NCBI GenBank assembly: GCA_943912265.1
Contig: CALTTS010000007.1
Span: 73,283 to 137,282 of the forward strand
Length of the DNA: 64,000 bases
Reading direction: 5' to 3'
From: an uncultured Xanthomonas sp.
GTDB lineage: Bacteria; Pseudomonadota; Gammaproteobacteria; Xanthomonadales; Xanthomonadaceae
In this document: in pieces, positions 1 to 11,384 of the stretch
Numbering within the stretch: position 1 is the stretch's first letter
Layout: each line of letters starts with the position of its first letter
Notes under the pieces: model-generated
The model's input: the letters and a program-made list of their open reading frames with translations, nothing else
What the model was told of the DNA's origin: nothing
Database searches by the model: none
Translations under genes and position numbers: made by a program

Positions 1-1
1 C

Positions 2-589
2 TCCAACCTGCACGCCGTGGCCGGGACCGGGCAGCCTTTCGCGCAGCGCCATGACCTGATGTTCGTCGGCAACTTCCGCCATCCGCCGAACGTCGACGCG
101 ATGCTCTGGTTCGGCGAGCAGGTGTTTCCGCTGCTGCGCACGCTGCTTCCGGGCGTCGTCGTGCATTGCATCGGTGCCGAACCCCCACCTGCGGTCCGCG
201 CCTTGGCACAGAGCGAGGGCATCGTGGTGCACGGCCACGTTCCCGACCTGACGCCATATCTCGATGGCGTCCGCGTGACGGTAGCACCGCTGCGCTACGG
301 CGCCGGAGTCAAGGGCAAGGTCAACCAGAGCATGGCGCATGGACAGCCGGTCGTGGCCACGCCGTGCGCGGTCGAGGGCATGTACCTGCGCGATGGCGAA
401 GACGTGCTGATCGCCGACACGGCTGAGTCCTTCGCCCAGTCGGTGGCGCGCCTGTATCTCGACGAGACCTTGTGGCTGCGTCTGGCCCGTGGCGGCCGGG
501 AAAACGTCGCCCGCCATTTCTCGTTCGATGTCGCGCGTCCGGTGGTGCGGCAAGTGTTCGGCCTGGATCAGCCGCTTCGTTCAACCTGA
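2..589 (+). CDS. Glycosyltransferase, GT4-like (5' end outside window)
   Basis: The reading frame is open from the first bases of the window, so only the C-terminal ~195 residues are seen. They match the nucleotide-sugar-binding half of GT-B glycosyltransferases: the strand FVGNFRHPPNVDA, then APLRYGAGVKGKVNQSMAHG and PVVATPCAVEGM, the typical family signature around the donor-binding acidic/glycine loop. The likely role is transfer of a sugar to a surface polysaccharide or lipid precursor in the cytoplasm. The substrate cannot be told. The sugar epimerase-like gene that follows on the other strand would fit a polysaccharide locus extending to the left. Confidence 0.85.
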   Translation, partial: SNLHAVAGTGQPFAQRHDLMFVGNFRHPPNVDAMLWFGEQVFPLLRTLLPGVVVHCIGAEPPPAVRALAQSEGIVVHGHVPDLTPYLDGVRVTVAPLRYGAGVKGKVNQSMAHGQPVVATPCAVEGMYLRDGEDVLIADTAESFAQSVARLYLDETLWLRLARGGRENVARHFSFDVARPVVRQVFGLDQPLRST

Positions 590-806
590 GGCGTTACCCG
601 ATTTTCAGCCCCAAGAACGGCTCGGCCCATCGATCCGTCCTTGGACATGGGCCACGGTGCTCGTCGGCCATCCAGGGAATGCCGCATCACGCCAGGGTTC
701 ACGAGGATGGATTGACTGCCCGCTCGCCTCTCCTCCAACCGCACCGGAGCCTAGCAGATCGCGCATCTGCTCAGTGCGGCCGGGAACGATACGGTCAACG
801 GATCGC

Positions 807-1664
807 TCATGCGTTTCCCGGCCATGCGCATGGCTGCCATGTCCCGGCATCGGGGCGGAACGGGCGCGGTTCCACGCCGAGCGCGGACACCGCCACGCCG
901 TTGTCGGCGACCAGATCGGCATCGAGCCGGCCCAGCGGCCCGCGCAGCGACGGCAGCAGGGCGGCGGCGGCACGCAGCGCCGGGCGCGGCACGGGCAGCG
1001 GCAGCGTCCACATGCCCAGGCTCGCGCGCACGCGCTCGAACATCGCCCGGTACGACAGGCGCTCGCCGCCGCCGATCTCGACGATGCGGCCTTCGGCCCC
1101 GCCATCGCGCACGGCGGCGAGCGCGGCCAGCGCCACGTCCTCGGCATGCACCGGCTGGCGCAGGCCGGATGCGTGCGGCAGCGGGAACATGCGGGTGCGC
1201 CTCGCCATCCGCGCGACCGGAGTCAGGTTCCGGTCGATGCCGGCGCCGTAGATCATCGTCGGCCGCAGGATCGTCCAGGCGATGCCCAGCCGCCCGCACT
1301 GCGCGATCAGGGCATCCTCGCCGGCCCGAAGCCGGGCGGACAGCGCGCGCTCGGCCTCGATGGACGAATCGCGCTTGCTGACCGCGCTCATCGAACTGGT
1401 GGCAACCAGCCGCCGTGCGGCGACGCCGTCGAACCCGGCCAGCCAGCGCGCCAGGCCGTCCATCGGCCCGAAGCTGACGAGGGCGCCGGCCTCGGACAAC
1501 GCGGACGGCGGCGGATCGCGCCACAGGTCCGCCTGCAGCCAGGTTTCGCCCGGCGCGGCCGCGCGCATGCCGCGCCCGACCAGGACCCGCGGCACCGTGC
1601 CCGCCAGATGCCGGCGCACGTACAGGCCGACCTGGCTGCTGGCACCGGTGACGAAAATGGACAT
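807..1664 (-). CDS. NAD(P)-dependent epimerase/dehydratase family protein
   Basis: The 285-residue product starts with MSIFVTGASSQVG, a Rossmann dinucleotide-binding loop typical of extended SDR enzymes. Later segments TILRPTMIYGAG and QPVHAEDVA are family hallmarks of sugar epimerases and atypical SDRs. The start at 1664 puts the Rossmann strand at residue 3; longer frames upstream are arginine-rich and not convincing. The usual YxxxK catalytic pair is not obvious after the serine-rich strand LVATSSMSA, so it may be an atypical, NmrA-like member. It converges on the glycosyltransferase gene, and the substrate is unknown. Confidence 0.8.
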   Translation of the reverse strand: MSIFVTGASSQVGLYVRRHLAGTVPRVLVGRGMRAAAPGETWLQADLWRDPPPSALSEAGALVSFGPMDGLARWLAGFDGVAARRLVATSSMSAVSKRDSSIEAERALSARLRAGEDALIAQCGRLGIAWTILRPTMIYGAGIDRNLTPVARMARRTRMFPLPHASGLRQPVHAEDVALAALAAVRDGGAEGRIVEIGGGERLSYRAMFERVRASLGMWTLPLPVPRPALRAAAALLPSLRGPLGRLDADLVADNGVAVSALGVEPRPFRPDAGTWQPCAWPGNA

Positions 1665-2240
1665 GGACGGGAGGGCACGGAATGGAGACAGGGCGACATG
1701 ATAAGCGGCGACCTCGCCGGATCGCGGTCCCGAAGCGGTCGGCGGGCAATGCAGACCAACGGCATCCGGCACCGACGCCGCGGGGACGGACCTGCATCTG
1801 GCGACGGGGAAGCCGGCAAACCGCATGCACCGGCCGCGCCCGCGCGCAGGACTGGGCCACCCATCCGCTCCGGCATGGCCGCCACGGCCCGGGTGTCCCG
1901 CCGTCCCCGGGCGCTTCACGAAAACCGGCCGACGGCGGGCGAGCGATGCGCATGCCCGACCCGCGCCTGCCACGCCGACGATCGACGGACCGGCAATCCG
2001 CCCCTGCCGGCAATCGCAGGAAGCACCGGACGTGAATCGCGGGACCTCGCTGCAAACCGCACGCGGCCGCCTCCATTCGTCTTGCCGCGATGCCCGCACG
2101 CGATGCGGCGCCCAAGGCAATGGCGCGAAAAGATGTCCCGGTGATGCCCCGGCCCGACGCATTGCGCGGGGCGTTCGACGGGCCGCGAGCCGATGGCTCG
2201 CGGAAGCTCCCCCGGCCCGGCCAAGCACGCCGGACGTTCG
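1665..2240. other. Intergenic stretch, no gene supported
   Basis: This ~575 bp between the epimerase-like gene and relA is GC-rich. It has open frames on both strands, but all of them translate to arginine- and proline-rich text without family features. I see no tRNA, repeat or convincing promoter. It could hold the epimerase promoter near 1670-1720 (minus strand) or decayed sequence. Confidence 0.4.
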
Positions 2241-2270
2241 CACGGGCCGCCGGCTCGCAGGCGGCCCGTG
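2241..2270 (-). terminator. Strong stem-loop just after relA
   Basis: A perfect 11-bp stem (CACGGGCCGCC / GGCGGCCCGTG) with an 8-nt loop begins one base past the relA stop codon. There is no T-tract on the relA side, so it may be a Rho-assisted or weak terminator, or an mRNA-stabilising hairpin. Confidence 0.55.
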
Positions 2271-2271
2271 C

Positions 2272-4446
2272 TCACCCCAGCCGCACGGCGTCCTCCACGC
2301 CGGGCAGGGCGTCGAGCTTGCCCAGCAGCATCGACAGCTGGCCGTAGTCGGCCACGCGCAGGCGCAGGCGGAAGCGCGCGCGGCCGCTGTCGCGCAGGGC
2401 TTCGCTGTGGATGTCGAGCACGTGCGCGTCGGCCTGGGCGATCAGGTTGGTGACGTCCTTGAGCAGCCACTTGCGGTCGGCGGCGGTGATCTGCACGTCC
2501 ACCTCGTAGCCGCCGCCGGCCTGCCCCCATTCCACCGGCAGCACGCGCTCTGGATGGACGGCGGTCATGCGCCGGAACGAAGCGCAGTCGGCGCGGTGCA
2601 CGGTCACGCCGCGCCCCTGGGTGATGTAGCCGGCGATCGGCTCGCCGGCCACCGGGTGGCAGCAGCGCGCCAGCTGCACCAGCAGGTTGCCCACGCCCTG
2701 CACGGTGAAGCGCGACTTGCCGGCCGCCTCCCTGCCGGCGCGGCGCGGCGGCGGGCGCGGGGCGATGTTGGCCGAACCGGCCTCCGGCGCCGGGGCGGGC
2801 GCCTTTTCCTGTTCGAGCAGGGCGCGGCCGACCTGGCTGGGGCCGACGTCGCCGAGCGCGACGGCGATGTACAGCTCGTCCACCGAATCGGCGTGGAAGC
2901 GCTTCGCCACCGGCAGCAGCTCGGCCTGCATCAGCCCGAGCCGGCGCAGTTCGCGGTCGAGCAGTTCGCGCCCGGCCTGCACGTTGCGCGCACGGTCGAG
3001 CCTGTGGAACCAGCCGCGCACCTTGTTGCGCGAACGCGCGCTGGCCAGATAGCCGTTGGCCGGCAGCAGCCAGTCGCGGCGCGGGTCTGGCTCCTTGCCG
3101 GTCAGCACTTCCACCCGGTCGCCGCTGTGCAGCTTCCAGGTCAGCGGCACGATGCGGCCGTTGACCTTGGCGCCGCGGCAACGGTGGCCGACCATCGTGT
3201 GCACGTGGTAGGCGAAATCCAGTGGCGTGGCGCCCTGTGGCAAATCCACCACCTCGCCCTTGGGCGTGAGCACGTAGACGCGATCCTCGACCAGCTCGGC
3301 ATCCAGCGCGCCCGCCAGGCCGTCGGCATCGCCGTCGCGCGCCTGCTCGAGCAACTGGCGCATCCAGTTGATCTTGCGGTCGAAGGCGGCTTCCGAGCCC
3401 TTGCCTTCCTTGTAGCGCCAGTGCGCGGCCACGCCCAGCTCGGCCTGCTCGTGCATCTGCCGGGTGCGGATCTGCACCTCCAGCGTGCGTCCTTCCGGGC
3501 CGACCACGGCGGTGTGCAGCGAGCGGTAATCGTTGGCCTTGGGCCGGGCGATGTAGTCGTCGAACTCGCTCGGGATTGGCAGCCACAGCGCGTGCACCAC
3601 GCCCAGCGCGGCGTAGCAGGTGGGCACGTCGGCGACGATCACCCGCACCGCGCGCAGGTCGTAGAGCTGGTCGAAGGCCAGGTGCTTCTTCTGCATCTTC
3701 CGCCAGATGCTGTAGATGTGCTTGGGCCGGCCGCTGACCTCGGCCTCGATGCCGTTGGCCGCCATCGCCTCGCGCAGCGCGGCCTTCACCGATTCCAGGT
3801 AGCGCTCGCGCTCGACCCGGCGCTCGTCCAGCTCGCGGGCGATGTGCTTGTAGGTGTCCGGCTCGAGGAAGCGGAACGCCAGGTCCTCCAGCTCCCACTT
3901 CAGCTGCCAGATGCCGAGCCGGTTGGCCAGCGGCGCATGGATGTCGCGGGTCAGCTGGGCCAGCGCGCGCCGCTCCGGGCCGTCGGGCCGGTGCGTGGCG
4001 GCCCGCAAGCAGGCCAGCTGCCGCGCCAGCAGGATCGGCACCACGCGCAGGTCATGGACGATGGACAGCAGCAGCCGGCGCAGGCCCTCGCTGTTGCGCC
4101 CGGCCTCGCGCCCGGCGTGCAGCGCCCACACCTGGTCGGCCGCGTCCTGGCCGTCGAGCAGGCCGGCGACCGCCTCGCGGTGGTGCGCCAGCGCCGGCAC
4201 CACCGCGGCGCGCAGGCCGGGCAGGTCGAACAGCAGCGCCGCCGTCACCGTCGATTCGTCGGCGGCCAGCGTGTCCAGCGCGTCGAGCATGTCGGCGATC
4301 ACCGGCCACGGCGCATGCGCCAGGCCGTCCGCTTCCGGCGCCGCGGCGGCCGCCCGCAGCAGCGCCTCGCGGACGGGCGCGCCGAGCACCTTCGCGGACG
4401 GGCGCGCCAGCAGATCGGCCAGGCTGTCGGGGAACGGAACGGTCAC
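2272..4446 (-). CDS. relA: (p)ppGpp synthetase RelA
   Basis: The 724-residue protein makes ppGpp/pppGpp from ATP and GDP/GTP on stalled ribosomes. Visible order: an N-terminal HD-like region with no intact HD motif (ALLFDLPGL where SpoT has its metal-binding residues), so hydrolysis is not expected. Then comes the synthetase domain with EFDDYIARPKANDYRSLHT at about residue 305; the acidic EFDD form is typical of RelA, not SpoT. A TGS domain follows (VYVLTPKGEVVDLPQGATPL), and a C-terminal ACT domain. Length is close to E. coli RelA (744). It is divergent from the small exported-protein gene starting at 4505. A separate spoT would be expected elsewhere. Confidence 0.95.
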   Translation of the reverse strand: MTVPFPDSLADLLARPSAKVLGAPVREALLRAAAAAPEADGLAHAPWPVIADMLDALDTLAADESTVTAALLFDLPGLRAAVVPALAHHREAVAGLLDGQDAADQVWALHAGREAGRNSEGLRRLLLSIVHDLRVVPILLARQLACLRAATHRPDGPERRALAQLTRDIHAPLANRLGIWQLKWELEDLAFRFLEPDTYKHIARELDERRVERERYLESVKAALREAMAANGIEAEVSGRPKHIYSIWRKMQKKHLAFDQLYDLRAVRVIVADVPTCYAALGVVHALWLPIPSEFDDYIARPKANDYRSLHTAVVGPEGRTLEVQIRTRQMHEQAELGVAAHWRYKEGKGSEAAFDRKINWMRQLLEQARDGDADGLAGALDAELVEDRVYVLTPKGEVVDLPQGATPLDFAYHVHTMVGHRCRGAKVNGRIVPLTWKLHSGDRVEVLTGKEPDPRRDWLLPANGYLASARSRNKVRGWFHRLDRARNVQAGRELLDRELRRLGLMQAELLPVAKRFHADSVDELYIAVALGDVGPSQVGRALLEQEKAPAPAPEAGSANIAPRPPPRRAGREAAGKSRFTVQGVGNLLVQLARCCHPVAGEPIAGYITQGRGVTVHRADCASFRRMTAVHPERVLPVEWGQAGGGYEVDVQITAADRKWLLKDVTNLIAQADAHVLDIHSEALRDSGRARFRLRLRVADYGQLSMLLGKLDALPGVEDAVRLG

Positions 4447-4471
4447 GGGTGTCGCGGAAAACGGAGGCGCC

Positions 4472-4477
4472 TACACT
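4472..4477 (+). promoter_or_regulatory. Putative -10 box for the exported-protein gene
   Basis: TACACT lies 28 bp upstream of the ATG at 4505 and is followed by GAGGAAC as ribosome binding site. No clear -35 box is present in this GC-rich spacer. Confidence 0.35.
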
Positions 4478-4504
4478 AGCCCGCATCCGTCCCGAGGAAC
4501 AGCC

Positions 4505-5047
4505 ATGCCCCGCTTCCGCCCGCTCGCCGCTGCCGCCGTGTTCGCCCTTGCCTGCGCCGCACAGCCCGCCCTCGCCCAGGTCGCCGGCGCCGACCTGCAG
4601 ACGCAGATGACGCCCGAGCAGTTCAAGGCCGCCGGCCTGGACAAGCTGTCGGGTAAGGAACTGTCGGCCCTCAACGCATGGCTGCAGGGCAAGGTGCAGG
4701 CCGAAAGCTCCCAGGCGGCCGAACAGGCGCGCAGGGAAACCGCGCAGCAGATCGAAAAGGCCAAGGAGGAAGGCCGCCAGGAGGTGATCGTCAAGAACCG
4801 CGGCTTCTTCGACTTCGGCTCGAGCGAGCCGATCACCGGCCATCTGGTCGGCCGCTTCGACGGCTTCGGCAAGGGCAACACCTACACGCTCGACAACGGC
4901 CAGGTGTGGGAACAGAGCGAGGCCGCCTCGCTGGCCGGCGTGCACAAGACCGGCCCCGCGGTGTCGATCAAGCCGGGCATCGGCGGCGTCTGGTACATGA
5001 AGGTCGAGGGCTACAACACCACCGCCAAGGTGCGCCGGATCAAGTGA
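4505..5047 (+). CDS. Small exported protein of unknown function
   Basis: The 180-residue protein has a clear Sec signal peptide (basic MPRFRPL, hydrophobic AAAAVFALACAAQPALA, cleavage near AQVAG). A charged helical region of about residues 50-95 is rich in A, E, K and Q, and then a compact beta-rich domain starts at about residue 100 (ITGHLVGRFDGFGKGNTYTL, GQVWEQ, VWYMKVEGYN). The beta part resembles small secreted proteins often annotated as hypothetical in Xanthomonadaceae. I cannot give a function. The start is backed by GAGGAAC seven bases upstream. It converges on hrpA with 42 bp between. Confidence 0.8.
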   Translation: MPRFRPLAAAAVFALACAAQPALAQVAGADLQTQMTPEQFKAAGLDKLSGKELSALNAWLQGKVQAESSQAAEQARRETAQQIEKAKEEGRQEVIVKNRGFFDFGSSEPITGHLVGRFDGFGKGNTYTLDNGQVWEQSEAASLAGVHKTGPAVSIKPGIGGVWYMKVEGYNTTAKVRRIK

Positions 5048-5089
5048 CATCGGTCCGGCGGCGGTGCCGCTGCGCTTCGCGGGGTTTCC

Positions 5090-8000
5090 TCAGCGCGGCC
5101 GCAGCGCCGCCAGCCGCTGCGCCAGCTTCTTCGGCGATACCCCGCCGCGCGCGCCCAGTTCCTGGGCGAACAGCGACACGCGCAGCTCCTCCAGCTCCCA
5201 GCGCAGCGCCTGCCAGCCCGGGCGCGCCAGCCGGCCATCGACGGCGGCGTCGGCCAGCGCGTCGGCGAACGGCTTGAGCTCGAGCATGCGCTGCTGGTCG
5301 CGGGTCGGGTCGCGCTTGGCGCGTTCGGCGCGCAGCACCATCGCCTTGAGGTAGCGCGGGAACTGCGACAGCGCCTCGGCCGGGGTCTCGCGCAGGAAGC
5401 CCGGATGCACCAGCGCCGCCAGCTGCGCCTGCATGTCGTCGAGGTTGCCGCGCGCCCAGCCCATCAGCGGGGCGTCCAGCGCCGGCTTCACCTCGGCCAC
5501 GCCGGCCATGATCTTCTCGGCCAGCTGCAGCCGCGCCATTGCCTCGCCGAACAGCGCCTTGCCGGCGGCCTCGCGGCGCTGCTCGAACGCGGTGCGCTCG
5601 CGGATGCCGCCCAGGCCCTCGGCCAGCACCGCGTTGAGCGCGGCATCGACCAGGTCGCCACGCAACCGCTCCTGCGACTCGATCGCCGCGTACAGCAGCC
5701 CGGTCTTGGGCGACACCGGCAACTGCTTGCGCGCCTGCTTGATGCGGTCGGCCAGCGCGATCTCGAGCAGGCGGCGCACGCCGCGCGGATGCGCCTCGGC
5801 CGCCTCGGTACGGTCGGCGAAGATGCGCAGCGCGGCGGTATCGCCCCCGCTTTCGGACGCGGTATCCACCAGCGCCGGATACGCCGGCACGCCGGCCTCG
5901 CCGGGCACCTGTTCGGGGATGGCCGCGGCGGGGAAGTCGCGCAATCCTTCGGCCGCCAGTTCGCGCCCGGCGCGCACCGCGAACGCCTGCCCGGCGCGCT
6001 CGCCGAAGCGCGCACGCAGCGCGTCGAGGTCGCGCGATTCGGCCAGCACCTGGCCCTGCGCGTCGCGCAGGCGCAGGTTCATGCGCAGGTGCGGCTCCAG
6101 CGCGGCCTCGTCGAAGTCGGTGGCGGCCACCGGCGCGCCGGTGGCGCGCGAGAGGAAGCGCGCCAGTTCGCCGCGGATGTCGTCGGCGCTCGGCTGCGGG
6201 AACGCCTCGAAGAACGCGCGGCCGAAGTCCGGTGCCGGCACGTAGTTGCGCCGCTGCGCCTTGGGCAGGCTGCGGATCAGCTCGGATGCCTTCTCGGCGA
6301 CGAAGCCCGGCGCCAGCCACGACAGCCGCGCCGCATCCAGCGCGCCGAGCAGGTGCAGCGGCACCTCCAGGGTCACGCCGTCGTCGGCCGCGCCCGGCTC
6401 GAAGCGGTAGTGCAGCGCCAGCCGCGCATCGCCCAGCGCCAGGTACTTGGGATAGCGGTCGGCCTCGCTGCCCTCGCCCGGCAGCAGGTCGGCCTGCGAC
6501 CAGCGCAGCGTGCGCCGCTGCTCCTCGGGCAGGGTCTTCCACCAGGCATCGAGCTGGGCGGCGGAATGGATCTGCGCCGGCACCCGGTCCAGGTACCAGC
6601 GCGCCTGCCAGTCCTCGTCGGCGACGATGCCGGCGCGGCGCAGCTTGGCCTCCTCCTCGCGCGCGCGCTCGAGCACCTTGAGGTTGTCGGCGAGGAAACC
6701 GGCGCGGGTGTCGATCTCGCCGGTGACCAGCGCCTGGCGCACGAACAGGTCGTGTGCGCCGGCCGGGTCGATGGCGCCGTAGCGCACCGGCTTCTTCGGC
6801 GCCAGCACCAGCCCGAACAGGCTGATCTGCTCGGAGGCGACCACCTGCCCCTGCGCACGCGACCAGTGCGGGTCGAAGTGCTTGCGCGCCAGCAGGTGCG
6901 GCAACTCGGCGATGGCCCAGTCCGGCTCGATCGCCGCCAGGGTCAGGCCCCAGACCTTCTGGGTGTCCAGCAGCGTGGCGACCAGCGCCCACGGCGGCGG
7001 CTTCTTGGCCAGGGCCGAACCGGGGAACGGCAGGAAGCGGCGCTGGCGCGGGGCCTGGAAATCGCCCTTGTCGGTGCGATGGCCGAGCTGGGTGGGCAGG
7101 CCGGCGATCAGCGCGCGATGCAGCGCCTGGTAGGCCGCGGCGCGCACGCGCTCGCCGATGCGCGGCGCCGGGCCGGAATCGGCTCCGCCTTCGCGAACGG
7201 CAACCTCGGCGGTTCGACCACCGCCAGCGGTCATTGAACCACCGACGGTCGCGTCGCCAGTGCCGGACGCAGGCGCACCCGGCTTGCCCTTCGCCTCGCG
7301 CGCCAGCCGCGCGGCGCGGTGCAGCTGGCCGCGGGTCAACCGCGCCTTGGCCTCGCCATCGCCAGCGGCCGCTGCAGCCGGTGCGCCGGCGAGCAACGGC
7401 TCCAGCGATGCTGCCGGCGCCTCTTCGCTCCAGCCCAGTTCCTCGCACAGCAGCCGCAGCTGGCGGTGCAGCTCGCGCCACTCGCGCATGCGCAGGAAGC
7501 CGAGGAAGTTCCGCCCGCACCAGTCGCGCAGCTTCGATTGGGTCAGGTCCTCGTGCGCCTGGCGATAGCCCTCCCAAAGCCGCAGGATGCCGACGAACTC
7601 CGAGCGCGCGTCGGCGAACTTCGCATGGGCGTTGTCGGCGGCCTCGCGCGCCTCCGGCGGCCGTTCGCGCGGGTCCTGGATGCCCAGGAACGCGGCGATC
7701 ACCAGCATCGGCCGCAGGCAGCCGTGCTGCTGCGCCGCCACCAGCATCCGCGCCAGCTTCACGTCCACCGGCAGCCGCGCCATGCGCCGGCCGGTCTCGG
7801 TGAGCTTGCGCAGGCCGTGGCGGTCGGGTTCGCCGACCGCGCCCAGCTCCACCAGCTGCTGCCAGCCGTCGGCCACCGCGCGTTCGTCCGGCGGCTCGAT
7901 GAAGGGAAAGTCCTCGATCCGGCCCAGCCCGAGCTGCAGCATGCGCAGGATCACCCCGGCCAGCGAGGCGCGACGGATCTCCGGGTCGGTGAACGCCGGG

Positions 8001-9271
8001 CGCGCCTGGAAATCGGCCTCGGCGTACAGCCGGTAGCACACGCCCTCGGCGATGCGTCCGCAGCGGCCGGTGCGCTGGTTGGCACTGGCCTGGCTGATCG
8101 GCTCGATGTGCAGCCGATCGAGTTTCTGCCGCGGGCTGTAGCGCTTGACCCGGGCGTAACCCGGATCGACCACGTAGCGGATGCGCGGTACCGTCAGCGA
8201 GGTCTCGGCGACATTGGTGGCCAGCACGATGCGCCGCTGCGGGCCGGGGTTGAACACCCGATCCTGGTCCTTGGCCGACATCCGCGCGTACAGCGGCAGC
8301 ACCTCGGTGGCGCGGTACTTGCGCCGCTCCAGCGCCTGGTGGGCATCGCGGATCTCGCGCTCGCCCGGCAGAAACACCAGCACGTCGCCGCGCGCGTCTT
8401 CGCGGGTGATCTCGTCCACCGCGGCGACGATGGCGTCGTTGACCGTGCGCTCGCCCTCGCGCGCTTCGCCGTCGTCATCCGTGTCGCCTTCCAGCGGCCG
8501 GTAACGCACTTCCACCGGCCAGGTGCGGCCTTCCACGTCGATCACCGGCGCGCCGTCGAAATGGCGGGCGAAGCGCCCGGTGTCGATGGTGGCCGAAGTC
8601 ACGATCAGCTTCAGGTCGGGGCGCTTGCGCAGCAGCTGCTTGAGGTAGCCGAGCAGGAAGTCGATGTTCAGGCTGCGCTCGTGCGCCTCGTCGACGATGA
8701 GCGTGTCGTAGCGCGACAGCCAGCGATCAGAGGCGATCTCGGCCAGCAGGATGCCGTCGGTCATGAACTTGATGCGGCTGTCCTCGCCGACCTTGTCGGT
8801 GAAGCGCACCTGGTAGCCGACCACGCTGCCCAGCGGCGAATGCAGCTCCTCGGCCACCCGCGCGGCCACCGCGCGCGCGGCGATGCGGCGCGGCTGGGTG
8901 CAGCCGATCATCCCTGCCGTGCCGCGCCCGGCGGCCAGGCACAGCTTGGGCAGCTGCGTGGTCTTGCCGGAGCCGGTCTCGCCGGCGATCACCACCACCT
9001 GGTGCTTTTCGATCAGCTCGACGATGCGCGCCGCCTCGCGCGCGATCGGCAACGCTTCGTCCAGCGTGACCGCCGGCTGGCTCTGCGCGCGCGCCTGGCG
9101 CTGCGCCTGCGAAGCGGCCAGGGCCTGTTCGAAGCGGCCGCGCAGGCCGGCATCGTCCGGATGCGCCTGCCAGCGCGACCACAGGCCGTGCAGACGACCC
9201 TGATCGCGGGTCATCGCGGTGGAGATCGCGGCGCGCTGCGCCGGCAGGTCGGGACGGGCGGGGGAAGACAT
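5090..9271 (-). CDS. hrpA: ATP-dependent RNA helicase HrpA
   Basis: A 1393-residue DEAH-box helicase, matching the unusual length of HrpA (about 1300 in E. coli). Walker A GETGSGKTTQLPK is near residue 95, the DEAH box (VDEAHERSLNIDFLLGYLK) near 200, motif III SATIDTGRF follows, and the motif VI region is QRTGRCGR. The helicase-associated and OB-like parts come next, then the long C-terminal DUF3418-type region. HrpA unwinds RNA and helps rescue collided ribosomes in E. coli. A linker near residues 655-700 is rich in A, G and P and unlikely to be conserved. Confidence 0.95.
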   Translation of the reverse strand: MSSPARPDLPAQRAAISTAMTRDQGRLHGLWSRWQAHPDDAGLRGRFEQALAASQAQRQARAQSQPAVTLDEALPIAREAARIVELIEKHQVVVIAGETGSGKTTQLPKLCLAAGRGTAGMIGCTQPRRIAARAVAARVAEELHSPLGSVVGYQVRFTDKVGEDSRIKFMTDGILLAEIASDRWLSRYDTLIVDEAHERSLNIDFLLGYLKQLLRKRPDLKLIVTSATIDTGRFARHFDGAPVIDVEGRTWPVEVRYRPLEGDTDDDGEAREGERTVNDAIVAAVDEITREDARGDVLVFLPGEREIRDAHQALERRKYRATEVLPLYARMSAKDQDRVFNPGPQRRIVLATNVAETSLTVPRIRYVVDPGYARVKRYSPRQKLDRLHIEPISQASANQRTGRCGRIAEGVCYRLYAEADFQARPAFTDPEIRRASLAGVILRMLQLGLGRIEDFPFIEPPDERAVADGWQQLVELGAVGEPDRHGLRKLTETGRRMARLPVDVKLARMLVAAQQHGCLRPMLVIAAFLGIQDPRERPPEAREAADNAHAKFADARSEFVGILRLWEGYRQAHEDLTQSKLRDWCGRNFLGFLRMREWRELHRQLRLLCEELGWSEEAPAASLEPLLAGAPAAAAAGDGEAKARLTRGQLHRAARLAREAKGKPGAPASGTGDATVGGSMTAGGGRTAEVAVREGGADSGPAPRIGERVRAAAYQALHRALIAGLPTQLGHRTDKGDFQAPRQRRFLPFPGSALAKKPPPWALVATLLDTQKVWGLTLAAIEPDWAIAELPHLLARKHFDPHWSRAQGQVVASEQISLFGLVLAPKKPVRYGAIDPAGAHDLFVRQALVTGEIDTRAGFLADNLKVLERAREEEAKLRRAGIVADEDWQARWYLDRVPAQIHSAAQLDAWWKTLPEEQRRTLRWSQADLLPGEGSEADRYPKYLALGDARLALHYRFEPGAADDGVTLEVPLHLLGALDAARLSWLAPGFVAEKASELIRSLPKAQRRNYVPAPDFGRAFFEAFPQPSADDIRGELARFLSRATGAPVAATDFDEAALEPHLRMNLRLRDAQGQVLAESRDLDALRARFGERAGQAFAVRAGRELAAEGLRDFPAAAIPEQVPGEAGVPAYPALVDTASESGGDTAALRIFADRTEAAEAHPRGVRRLLEIALADRIKQARKQLPVSPKTGLLYAAIESQERLRGDLVDAALNAVLAEGLGGIRERTAFEQRREAAGKALFGEAMARLQLAEKIMAGVAEVKPALDAPLMGWARGNLDDMQAQLAALVHPGFLRETPAEALSQFPRYLKAMVLRAERAKRDPTRDQQRMLELKPFADALADAAVDGRLARPGWQALRWELEELRVSLFAQELGARGGVSPKKLAQRLAALRPR

Positions 9272-9462
9272 CGATCGGAAGATGCGGGCGGAAGCCCGTC
9301 AGGCAAGCATTCGGCCGCCTATTGTGACGGCATCGCCCGGATCGTGCGGCGCGGACGCCCGGCCATGTGGGCACGGATGCGGCCGGCGCCGCCCGCGAGG
9401 CCGCGGCCCGCGCCCTTTCCGTTCCGCGAACCTGCCGGTGCCGGCCGCCGCCCGGCGCGCGG

Positions 9463-9468
9463 TATCCT
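9463..9468 (+). promoter_or_regulatory. Putative -10 box immediately before recQ
   Basis: TATCCT ends only 6 bp before the recQ ATG, and no Shine-Dalgarno lies between them. If it is the -10 box, transcription would begin at or next to the start codon and the mRNA would be leaderless. Confidence 0.35.
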
Positions 9469-9474
9469 TGGCCG

Positions 9475-11310
<1,836 letters not shown>

Positions 11311-11384
11311 GGCGCCAGCCAGCCGGCATTCAAGGCGGCGGCGTTAGCTTCGTCGGCATCCTCTCCGCCGGCCCGAGGTGGCAC

